39,706 nt of DNA, taken from NCBI GenBank assembly GCA_003482455.1, contig DMYW01000034.1, positions 1 through 39,706 on the forward strand. Reading direction: 5' to 3'. Both the position numbers and the translations under genes were made by a program. Position 1 is the stretch's first letter, and the number at the start of each line of letters is the position of its first letter. The stretch is from Rheinheimera sp. GTDB taxonomy: Bacteria > Pseudomonadota > Gammaproteobacteria > Enterobacterales > Alteromonadaceae. Below are positions 33,258-39,706 of this stretch, piece by piece. The notes below the pieces were generated by a model, which did no database searches, was not told where the DNA came from, and worked only from the letters and a program-made list of their open reading frames with translations.

Positions 33258-35834
33258 ATGAGTTACCAGGTGCTGGCCCGCAAATGGCGGCCACAACAAT
33301 TTGGTCAATTGGTTGGGCAGGACCACGTCAAATCGGCGTTGATCCATGCACTGAACAACAATCGTCTGCATCATGCGTATTTATTTACCGGCACCCGTGG
33401 TGTCGGTAAAACCACCATAGCGCGTATCTTCGCCAAAAGCCTCAACTGCGAGATCGGTGTCACAGCAACGCCATGTGGTAAGTGCAGTGCTTGTATTGAA
33501 ATAGATAAAGGTTATTTCGTTGATTTATTAGAAATTGACGCAGCCAGCCGCACCAAAGTTGAAGACACGCGCGACTTGCTGGATAACGTGCAATACGCGC
33601 CGACTCGTGGTCGGTATAAAGTCTATTTAATCGACGAAGTGCACATGTTGTCACGGCACAGTTTTAACGCGCTGCTTAAGACGTTAGAAGAACCGCCGCC
33701 ACATGTGAAGTTTTTACTGGCTACAACCGATCCGCAAAAGCTGCCAATTACTGTGTTATCGCGCTGTTTGCAGTTTAGCCTCAAAGCACTTAGTCAAACT
33801 CAGATCAAAGACCATCTGCGACACATTCTAGGCCAAGAACATATCCAAGCCGACGATGATGCATTAGCGCTGCTGGCTCGTGCGGCCAAAGGCAGTTTGC
33901 GTGATTCACTGAGCTTAACGGACCAAGCTATTGCCCAAACCAATGGCGACATTCAACTAGGCCCAGTGCGCGAAATGCTCGGTTACTTAGAGCAAAGCTG
34001 GGCTGAGTTATTGCTGCAGGATGTGTTAAACCGCGATGTAGCAAGTATGCAAACGCATCTGTTGCAGCTGTGCCAAGCACATAGTCATTTTGCGCATGTG
34101 CTGGATGACATGTTGTCGTTGTTGCATTTAAGTGCGTTAAGCCAATTTCAGTTGTCCGCGTCTGAACTGGCGCTCACGGAATCGGCTTTTGTGCGCGCAG
34201 TCGCCAAGCAATTCGCGCCGGAACAAATCCAGCTGTATTACCAGTTGTTGTTGACGGGCAAAAAAGAATTACCTTATGCACCTGATGCTAGAGTAGGGCT
34301 GGAAATGACTCTGCTTCGGGCTATTGCCTTTGTACCGGGTGCTATCACTGAAGCTCCCGCGCAGTCCGCACGGGCCGCGGCCTTAGCGGCGGCCAGTGTG
34401 CCAACGGATGACGTTGTTGCACACTCAAACTCTGCCAGCAAATCGCCTGAGGTGGTTGTGCCACCCGTTGTGGCAGGGAGCCAACCTAGTGCCCCGCCGC
34501 AAGCTGAGCAGCAGCATGATAGTGCGCAGCCGCCTGCAAGCGCAGTGGAAGCTGCCCCGCCAATAGCAACAGCACAGCCCACATGGCAGGACGCGGTACC
34601 AGAGCAGACCGCCGCGGCAGAGCCTTCGTCCGAACAAGCGATTGATGCCGTCACTGCGCGTATTTTAGCGCGTCGTGGCATGCCAGCGGTTGGGGCGCCT
34701 GAACTGGTAAAAAAGACCCATAGCACGGCAGCTACTGCACCTGCAGTCGAGCCTGCGCGTGCGCCAACGCCTACCGCAATAAATCCCGTATTACCAACTG
34801 AGCTTGCTGTCGCTCAGACACAACAACCTGCGCAAGTTGCTGTGTCTGGCATCTCCACGCCTACCACTGCGGCGCCCAACACGCAGTTACCTGCGTCTAC
34901 CACGCAATTACCTGCATCAACGAGCGCGCCGCAAACCGCTACAGACGCACCTGATGTGCCGTCTTGGTTGACTCCAGAAGAAGCGCAAGCAAATCAGCTA
35001 AAAGCAGCGCAAGGGGCGCAAGCCGCACTGGATAAAGCTCGAGCTGCACTTTCGGTCAGTCAGGGCGGATCTGAACGTCATAACGAACAGGCCGTGATGG
35101 CCGCTCCAGCTGACGTGCTGCCATTGACTGACGTGGAATCAACGACGATAGATAGCGCAACAGCATCGGATGATGTCGATGATGAAGAACCTACCTATAC
35201 CAAAGCTAGTAGCGCAGCAGCAGGTGGGAATGCTGAAGATGACGATGATGAAGTGGTCGACACCAGCGCTTTCGACTGGCAATGGCAGGAACCACAACCG
35301 CAGCCGATCAGGCATGCCTTGTTAGACAGCCTGCCCGTACAAGAGCAACAGATTGATTTTGCCAGCGAAGAAATCGCCGAAGTGGAACAGCACACCGAGC
35401 ACAATCTGTATTTTGATGGCGTCATTTCTGCCGATAATTTTGCCGTGCGCTCCAGTGCGCAAGTGGACGCTTGGGCGGCGCGCATTGACACACTACGCAT
35501 CGGTGGCTTGATGCGGTTGTTTTTGCTACACAGCGAATGTATTGAGCAGGGCGATGCCTTGCAGTTGCGCGTGGCGCAAAGCCAAAAACATCTGGATTCG
35601 GAGCGCAACCGAGAACAGCTGCGGCAAGTTTTAAGTGCATCGTACGGTCGAGAGTTGTCAGTGACGGTTGAATTTGTTGAACACACCCCAACATCACCAC
35701 AAGCGATCCAAGAACGGATTAACCAAGCGCGGCGTTTGTACGTCGAACAGCTGCTGCAACAAGACCCGCAGCTAACGTCGTTGTGTCAGCAATTTGATGG
35801 CTATTGGCTGCCGGATTCGTTGGAAGTCCATTAA
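33258..35834 (+). CDS. dnaX: DNA polymerase III subunits tau and gamma
   Basis: DnaX is the motor of the clamp loader. The first 370 residues follow E. coli closely: MSYQVLARKWRPQQFG, Walker A GTRGVGKT (residues 45-52), a cysteine zinc site (CEIGVTATPCGKCSAC), and LIDEVHMLS. Residues about 370-700 are a linker rich in Ala, Pro, Thr and Gln. The C-terminal domain (from about 705) binds DnaE. Tau is 858 residues, some 215 longer than in E. coli, almost all in the linker. I chose ATG 33258 over GTG 33252 from alignment. A frameshift site at 34709 would give gamma of 488 residues. Confidence 0.95.
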   Translation: MSYQVLARKWRPQQFGQLVGQDHVKSALIHALNNNRLHHAYLFTGTRGVGKTTIARIFAKSLNCEIGVTATPCGKCSACIEIDKGYFVDLLEIDAASRTKVEDTRDLLDNVQYAPTRGRYKVYLIDEVHMLSRHSFNALLKTLEEPPPHVKFLLATTDPQKLPITVLSRCLQFSLKALSQTQIKDHLRHILGQEHIQADDDALALLARAAKGSLRDSLSLTDQAIAQTNGDIQLGPVREMLGYLEQSWAELLLQDVLNRDVASMQTHLLQLCQAHSHFAHVLDDMLSLLHLSALSQFQLSASELALTESAFVRAVAKQFAPEQIQLYYQLLLTGKKELPYAPDARVGLEMTLLRAIAFVPGAITEAPAQSARAAALAAASVPTDDVVAHSNSASKSPEVVVPPVVAGSQPSAPPQAEQQHDSAQPPASAVEAAPPIATAQPTWQDAVPEQTAAAEPSSEQAIDAVTARILARRGMPAVGAPELVKKTHSTAATAPAVEPARAPTPTAINPVLPTELAVAQTQQPAQVAVSGISTPTTAAPNTQLPASTTQLPASTSAPQTATDAPDVPSWLTPEEAQANQLKAAQGAQAALDKARAALSVSQGGSERHNEQAVMAAPADVLPLTDVESTTIDSATASDDVDDEEPTYTKASSAAAGGNAEDDDDEVVDTSAFDWQWQEPQPQPIRHALLDSLPVQEQQIDFASEEIAEVEQHTEHNLYFDGVISADNFAVRSSAQVDAWAARIDTLRIGGLMRLFLLHSECIEQGDALQLRVAQSQKHLDSERNREQLRQVLSASYGRELSVTVEFVEHTPTSPQAIQERINQARRLYVEQLLQQDPQLTSLCQQFDGYWLPDSLEVH
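34709..34753 (+). promoter_or_regulatory. Programmed -1 frameshift signal in dnaX
   Basis: The heptamer A AAA AAG (34709-34715) is in the correct frame (GTA AAA AAG ACC). Slipping by -1 gives AAA AAA GAC CCA TAG, with the stop at 34721-34723. A hairpin starts 11 bases later: GGC (34727-34729) with GCC (34751-34753), and ACTGC (34734-34738) with GCAGT (34743-34747). A G-rich stretch (34692-34697) lies upstream, where the E. coli signal has a Shine-Dalgarno-like stimulator. Confidence 0.85.
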
Positions 35835-36023
35835 TCCGTGTGGCAGGTTTGGTGCGACAGCTTGCCAGTTATTGCAGTGGCTAAGCTGGTCGCGTACAGG
35901 CCGCCAAGTATTTTCTGGCTTGAGTTTTCTGGCGTAACAAATTATCGTGGCGCCACTTGAGTAAGCCGATGCGGCAGCTCGTCGCATCAGTGCAGTTTAA
36001 CCAAACGTAAGAGAGAACGAATT

Positions 36024-36350
36024 ATGTTTAAAGGTGGCATGGGCAATATCATGAAACAAGCCCAAGCGATGCAAGACAAAATGCAACGCATGCAAGAAGA
36101 AATCGCCCGTTTGGAAGTGACTGGTGAAGCCGGTGCAGGTTTAGTCAAAGTCACAATGACAGGCAACCACAACGTGCGCCGCGTCAGCATCGACGACAGC
36201 TTGATGCAAGATGACAAAGACATGTTGGAAGATTTAATCGCCGCAGCCATTAACGATGCTGCACGTCGCGTCGAAGAAACCAGCAAAGAAAAAATGGCGT
36301 CGGTGACTGGCGGCATGCAGTTGCCTCCAGGCTTTAAGATGCCATTCTAA
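36024..36350 (+). CDS. ybaB: YbaB/EbfC family nucleoid-associated protein
   Basis: YbaB is a small DNA-binding dimer that coats the nucleoid. The 108-residue protein matches E. coli YbaB (109): MFKGGMGNIMKQAQAMQDKM at the N-terminus, EVTGEAGAGLVKVTMTG in the middle, and a glycine-rich end GGMQLPPGFKMPF. GAGAGAACG provides a ribosome binding site. The gene is followed by recR after five bases, so the two are co-transcribed. The 189-base gap after dnaX holds only weak dyads, such as GATGCG...CGCATC at 35968-35988. Confidence 0.95.
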   Translation: MFKGGMGNIMKQAQAMQDKMQRMQEEIARLEVTGEAGAGLVKVTMTGNHNVRRVSIDDSLMQDDKDMLEDLIAAAINDAARRVEETSKEKMASVTGGMQLPPGFKMPF

Positions 36351-36355
36351 GTCTG

Positions 36356-36958
36356 ATGGCCCGCCATACACCGAAAGTGCAGCGCCTGATTGACGCGCTG
36401 CGAATTCTCCCCTCGGTTGGGCCTAAGTCGGCTCAACGCATCGCTTATCAGCTGCTGGAACGTAATCGTGATGGTGGTTTGCAATTAGCCGATGCGTTGA
36501 CGTCTGCGATGCAAGGCGTTGGTAGTTGTCAGCAATGCCGAACCTTCTGTGAGCAAGAACTCTGTAGCATCTGCGGCGATGTCAGTCGCAGCCAAAGTCG
36601 CCAGCTCTGCGTCGTCGCCAGTTCTGCCGATCTCTATGCCATTGAACATACTGGTTTGTACAATGGTCGTTATTTTGTGCTGCGCGGTTTGCTATCGCCG
36701 CTTGACGGTATTGGACCCGCCCAATTAGGCCTCGATCAACTTGCGGCTATGCTCAGCCAAGCGCAATTTGACGAAGTGATTTTAGCGACCAACCCGACGG
36801 TTGAAGGCGAAGCCACCGCATATTTTGTGGCTGAGCTGTGCCGCAAACATCAAGTGGCCGTCAGTCGGTTGGCCCAAGGTATGCCGGTCGGCGGCGAGCT
36901 TGAATACGTCGATGGCAATACCTTGTCATACGCCTTTAGTGGCCGCAAACAGGTATAA
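36356..36958 (+). CDS. recR: Recombination mediator RecR
   Basis: RecR works with RecO, and in some cases RecF, to load RecA on gapped DNA. The 200-residue product has a helix-hairpin-helix (LRILPSVGPKSAQRIA), a four-cysteine zinc finger (Cys58, Cys61, Cys70, Cys73), a Toprim domain (residues about 80-175, including LVVASSADLYAIE-like VVASSADLYAIEHTG) and a C-terminal Walker B-like region. Length matches E. coli (201). The start is five bases after the ybaB stop. Confidence 0.96.
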   Translation: MARHTPKVQRLIDALRILPSVGPKSAQRIAYQLLERNRDGGLQLADALTSAMQGVGSCQQCRTFCEQELCSICGDVSRSQSRQLCVVASSADLYAIEHTGLYNGRYFVLRGLLSPLDGIGPAQLGLDQLAAMLSQAQFDEVILATNPTVEGEATAYFVAELCRKHQVAVSRLAQGMPVGGELEYVDGNTLSYAFSGRKQV

Positions 36959-37081
36959 CCGAGCGCCGCTGTTTGCTTGAAAGACATAAGGGCGGGGTGC
37001 GCTGAGTCGCTTCGCCGTTGTCCCGCATCGACTGCTGCGTCGACTAGACCATCTCGCTGCCAACCTTTCTTGCTGCGCTTC

Positions 37082-37116
37082 GACGATCACCCGACCTGCT
37101 GTGGGTGTAAATCGTC
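37082..37116. repeat. Imperfect inverted repeat just upstream of the htpG promoter
   Basis: GACGAT-CACCC (37082-37092) pairs with GGGTG-ATCGTC (37103-37116), with TAA bulged. It ends three bases before the -35 box of the htpG promoter. It lacks a T-run. It may be a weak end signal for recR or a protein-binding dyad. Confidence 0.45.
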
Positions 37117-37119
37117 CGC

Positions 37120-37147
37120 CTTGAAAAACCAACAGCCATCCCCATAT
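37120..37147 (+). promoter_or_regulatory. Sigma-32 (heat-shock) promoter of htpG
   Basis: CTTGAAA (37120-37126), a 13-base spacer and CCCCATAT (37140-37147) match the RpoH consensus CTTGAAA - 11 to 16 - CCCCATNT at every position. Transcription should start near 37154, leaving a leader of about 80 bases. Confidence 0.88.
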
Positions 37148-37161
37148 CCCGAACATCCTGT

Positions 37162-37206
37162 GGCAAGCACGCTTGCCCAATGTAGATGCAGACGGCCTCA
37201 AGGCCG
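37162..37206 (+). other. Two hairpins in the htpG leader
   Basis: GGCAAGC (37162-37168) pairs with GCTTGCC (37171-37177). CGGCC (37193-37197) pairs with GGCCG (37202-37206) around TCAA. The second is preceded by GTAG (37183-37186), reminiscent of REP-type elements. Neither covers the ribosome binding site AAAGGAG (37221-37227). Confidence 0.5.
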
Positions 37207-37232
37207 CGACAAGGGTTAAAAAAGGAGCTGTT

Positions 37233-39155
37233 ATGACTGAAACTGCACAAAAACAAACTCATGGCTTTCAGGCCGAAGTCAAACAACTGTTGCAATTGAT
37301 GATCCACTCTTTGTATTCGAACAAAGAGATCTTCTTGCGTGAATTAGTCTCCAACGCGTCAGACGCCGCCGACAAGTTGCGCTTTTTAGCCTTGTCGGAT
37401 GCCAATCTGTATGAAAACGATGGCGAGTTGCGCGTGCGGGTCAGTTTTGATGCCGATGCTAAAACGATCACCATTAGCGACAACGGCGTCGGCATGACAC
37501 GTGACGAAGTGATCAGCCACTTAGGCACTATCGCCAAATCAGGCACTAAAGAGTTTTTCTCGCAATTAAGCGGCGACCAAAGCAAAGACTCCAAATTAAT
37601 CGGTCAGTTTGGTGTCGGTTTCTATTCGGCCTTTATCGTCGCAGACAAAGTAACAGTGCGCACGCGTAAAGCCGGTCACCCAGCTGACGCTGCGGTGGAG
37701 TGGGAATCGGCAGGCGAGGGCGAATATAGCCTGGCGCCGATTGTCAAAGCCGGCCGCGGTACCGACATCATCCTACACCTGCGCGATGGCGAAACCGAGT
37801 TCTTAAGTAAGTGGAAACTCGAGTCTGTGATCACCAAATATTCTGATCACATCTCCATTCCAGTGGAAATGTGGGAAGAAGGCAGCCCAGAGCGTGAAGA
37901 AGACGGCGAAAAAATTCCAGCGACCGAAGGTGCTTGGAAAGCCGTCAACAAAGCCACTGCGCTTTGGATGCGTGATAAATCGGACGTGTCGGATGACGAA
38001 TACAACGAGTTCTACAAACACATTTCACACGATTGGACAGAGCCACTGGAGTGGAGCCACAACAAGGTTGAAGGCAACACCAACTACACCAGCTTGTTGT
38101 ACGTGCCGAAAAAAGCGCCATTTGATCTGTGGAACCGCGAAGCGCGTCATGGCTTAAAACTGTATGTGCAACGCGTCTTTATCATGGATGACGCCGAGCA
38201 ATTTATGCCAAGTTACCTGCGCTTTATCAAAGGTGTACTGGATTCAAGCGACCTGCCACTGAACGTCTCGCGCGAAATTCTGCAAGACACCAAAGTGACC
38301 CAAAGCCTGCGCAAAGGCTGTACATCGCGCGTGCTGAAAATGCTGGAGAAAATGGCCAAGGCCGAAGATCAAAGCAATTACCAGACGTTCTGGACTGAAT
38401 TCGGTCAAGTGCTCAAAGAAGGCCCAGCGGAAGATTTCGCCAACAAAGAAACCATCGCCAAGCTGCTGCGGTTTGCCTCAACGCATGAAGATACCGCGGA
38501 TCAAAAAGTCGGCTTAGAAGCCTATGTCAGCCGGATGAAAGAAGGCCAAGACGAGATTTATTTCTTGGTGGCGGACAGCCATGAAGCGGCCAAACACAGC
38601 CCGCATTTAGAAGTGTTCCGCAAAAAAGGCATCGAAGTGTTGCTGTTGTCCGATCGTATCGACGAGTGGCTGATGCAACATTTAACCGACTTTGACGGTA
38701 AAAAACTACGTTCGGTTGCCAAAGGCGGCTTGGATTTGTCGAAATTAGACGATGAAGAGACCAAAAAAGCTCAAGAAGAAACCGAGAAGCAATTTGCTTC
38801 AGTCACCGAGCGTTTCAAACAAGCGCTGGGCGAGCAAGTCAAAGACGTCAAAGTCAGCCATCGTTTAACCGACAGCCCAGCCTGTGTGGTCACCGATGAG
38901 TTCGACATGAGCACGCAGATGATCAAGTTGATGGAGTCGGTCGGGCAAAAAGTGCCAGAGCAAAAACCGATTTTTGAACTGAACCCAGAACACGCGCTGG
39001 TCAAGCATATCGCCGATGTGGCGGATGAAGATCAGTTCAAACAATGGGCGGAAGTGCTGCTGGAACAAGCGTTATTGTCAGAACGTGGCAGTTTGAAGAA
39101 TCCAGCCAGCTTTGTCACACGTTTAAACACATTGTTGCTGCAACTGACCAAGTAG
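37233..39155 (+). CDS. htpG: Chaperone protein HtpG (Hsp90)
   Basis: HtpG is the bacterial Hsp90, an ATP-driven dimeric chaperone of the cytoplasm. The GHKL ATPase domain shows SNASDAADKLRF, SDNGVGMTRDEV, and GQFGVGFYSAFIVAD. The middle domain has the catalytic-arginine segment LPLNVSREILQ. The C-terminal dimer domain completes 640 residues (E. coli 624). The frame is open from ATG 37173, but AAAGGAG seven bases upstream and alignment favour ATG 37233. Heat induction is expected from the sigma-32 promoter upstream. Confidence 0.97.
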   Translation: MTETAQKQTHGFQAEVKQLLQLMIHSLYSNKEIFLRELVSNASDAADKLRFLALSDANLYENDGELRVRVSFDADAKTITISDNGVGMTRDEVISHLGTIAKSGTKEFFSQLSGDQSKDSKLIGQFGVGFYSAFIVADKVTVRTRKAGHPADAAVEWESAGEGEYSLAPIVKAGRGTDIILHLRDGETEFLSKWKLESVITKYSDHISIPVEMWEEGSPEREEDGEKIPATEGAWKAVNKATALWMRDKSDVSDDEYNEFYKHISHDWTEPLEWSHNKVEGNTNYTSLLYVPKKAPFDLWNREARHGLKLYVQRVFIMDDAEQFMPSYLRFIKGVLDSSDLPLNVSREILQDTKVTQSLRKGCTSRVLKMLEKMAKAEDQSNYQTFWTEFGQVLKEGPAEDFANKETIAKLLRFASTHEDTADQKVGLEAYVSRMKEGQDEIYFLVADSHEAAKHSPHLEVFRKKGIEVLLLSDRIDEWLMQHLTDFDGKKLRSVAKGGLDLSKLDDEETKKAQEETEKQFASVTERFKQALGEQVKDVKVSHRLTDSPACVVTDEFDMSTQMIKLMESVGQKVPEQKPIFELNPEHALVKHIADVADEDQFKQWAEVLLEQALLSERGSLKNPASFVTRLNTLLLQLTK

Positions 39156-39181
39156 TTGTCGCAACCGCAAGTTCCCAACTT

Positions 39182-39207
39182 AGCCCAGCTTTTGCTGGGC
39201 TTTTTTT
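39182..39207 (+). terminator. Intrinsic terminator of htpG
   Basis: AGCCCAGC (39182-39189) pairs with GCTGGGCT (39194-39201) around TTTT, with T-run 39201-39207. It separates heat-shock transcription from adk. Confidence 0.92.
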
Positions 39208-39258
39208 CTCTGTAACGCGGGCAAGCGGCGGTTTTGTCGTTGATTCTGTCGGCTTTCA

Positions 39259-39310
39259 GCTGCCCGAGCATGTGCAACTTTGGTCGAATAATCGAAGCAT
39301 GTTGGGCAGC
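39259..39310. repeat. Long imperfect inverted repeat between htpG and adk
   Basis: GCTGCCCGA (39259-39267) plus CATG (39269-39272) pair with CATG (39298-39301) plus TTGGGCAGC (39302-39310). One base is bulged, one pair is G-T, and the loop is about 25 bases. It has no T-run. Its role is unknown. Confidence 0.5.
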
Positions 39311-39334
39311 AAGCTACCGCGCTGTTGTGCAAAA

Positions 39335-39382
39335 ACCAAGCAAGACCAAGTGCTGCAAGGGCTCGACCAAGGTAGTACCAAG
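39335..39382. repeat. Four ACCAAG repeats with helical spacing
   Basis: ACCAAG occurs at 39335, 39345, 39366 and 39377. The intervals are 10, 21 and 11 bases, all near whole turns of B-DNA, so the copies lie on one face. Two copies continue into a further TGCTG. They sit 120-170 bases upstream of adk. Confidence 0.5.
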
Positions 39383-39503
39383 GTGCTGTTGACTTCTCGG
39401 ACGAGCTGGGAAAATCCGACAAATTCCTTGTCTGATGATAAACATTGTGTAAAGATCCAAACCTTACAACGATCGGATCTATCTCCAGCTTTGAGGTTTT
39501 TGT

Positions 39504-39706
39504 ATGCGAATTATTTTGTTGGGTGCCCCAGGTGCAGGGAAAGGGACTCAGGCGCAGTTTCTGATGAACAAATTCGGGATCCCGCAAATCTCCACCGGTG
39601 ACATGCTGCGTGCTGCGATTAAAGAAGGTACGCCACTGGGCCTCGCCGCAAAACAAGTGATGGATGCCGGTCAGCTGGTGTCAGATGAAATCATCATCGG
39701 TTTAGT
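39504..39706 (+). CDS. adk: Adenylate kinase, N-terminal part (cut by the window end)
   Basis: Adk interconverts ATP plus AMP and two ADP, and is essential. The visible 67 residues start MRIILLGAPGAGKGTQ, with the P-loop at residues 7-15. They continue with the AMP-binding segment ISTGDMLRAAIKEGT. GAGG stands eight to ten bases before the ATG at 39504. The order htpG-adk is as in E. coli. The gene continues past 39706. A clear promoter was not found in the 296-base gap. Confidence 0.95.
   Translation, partial: MRIILLGAPGAGKGTQAQFLMNKFGIPQISTGDMLRAAIKEGTPLGLAAKQVMDAGQLVSDEIIIGL

Noticed and set aside
36926..37307. Open frames on the minus strand across the recR-htpG gap
   Set aside because: They overlap the ends of recR and htpG, resemble no family I know, and cross the sigma-32 promoter; likely chance frames in G+C-rich DNA.
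39044..39601. 185-codon plus-strand frame spanning the htpG end, its terminator and the adk start
   Set aside because: It runs through htpG and adk in another frame and through a strong terminator; its residue composition is not protein-like.

Overview
The window is a 39.7 kb chromosomal segment from a gammaproteobacterium. Gene order and protein similarity point to the Alteromonadales/Chromatiales side of the class, with Rheinheimera or Alishewanella as my best guess; the genus is inference from remembered sequence patterns. Two conserved housekeeping neighbourhoods known from Escherichia coli lie at the two ends, with an accessory section between them. I see no CRISPR array, insertion sequence, prophage or tRNA gene.

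Positions 1-17403 hold the classic envelope and replication cluster, all on the plus strand: the tail of frr, then uppS, cdsA, dxr, rseP, bamA, skp, lpxD, fabZ, lpxA, lpxB, rnhB, dnaE, accA and tilS. Spacing is very tight, with several TAATG or ATGA overlaps. Together these genes make undecaprenyl phosphate, phospholipid and isoprenoid precursors, lipid A and malonyl-CoA, assemble outer-membrane proteins, and supply the replicative polymerase. Terminator-like hairpins sit immediately upstream of uppS, lpxB and tilS, so the cluster is probably divided by partial terminators.

Positions 17433-28611 are a mosaic. On the minus strand are a diguanylate cyclase and a patatin-like lipase. On the plus strand are a DUF3014 membrane protein, a PlsC-type acyltransferase and the 4.5S SRP RNA gene (ffs). 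Then come a minus-strand pair (ComFB-like protein, then YbaM/RsmS), a plus-strand tryptophan 2,3-dioxygenase, and a tight minus-strand operon of dinG, a TSUP-type permease, priC and a histone-deacetylase-family hydrolase. A LexA-box-like sequence lies just before dinG.

Positions 28612-32262 contain a large, apparently highly expressed TonB-dependent receptor with its own upstream regulatory region, and a minus-strand DksA/TraR-type zinc-finger protein. From 32473 the second E. coli-like neighbourhood begins: a predicted 40-residue membrane protein, apt, dnaX, ybaB, recR, htpG and the start of adk, which runs off the window. dnaX carries a complete A AAA AAG frameshift signal followed by a -1 frame stop. 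htpG is preceded by a near-ideal sigma-32 promoter.

I found no clearly new multi-gene system. The most interesting signals are the dnaX frameshift site inside an enlarged low-complexity linker, the recurrent hairpins placed just before start codons, the unannotated small membrane ORF before apt, two hairpins at the start of ybaM, and a helically phased ACCAAG repeat set before adk.
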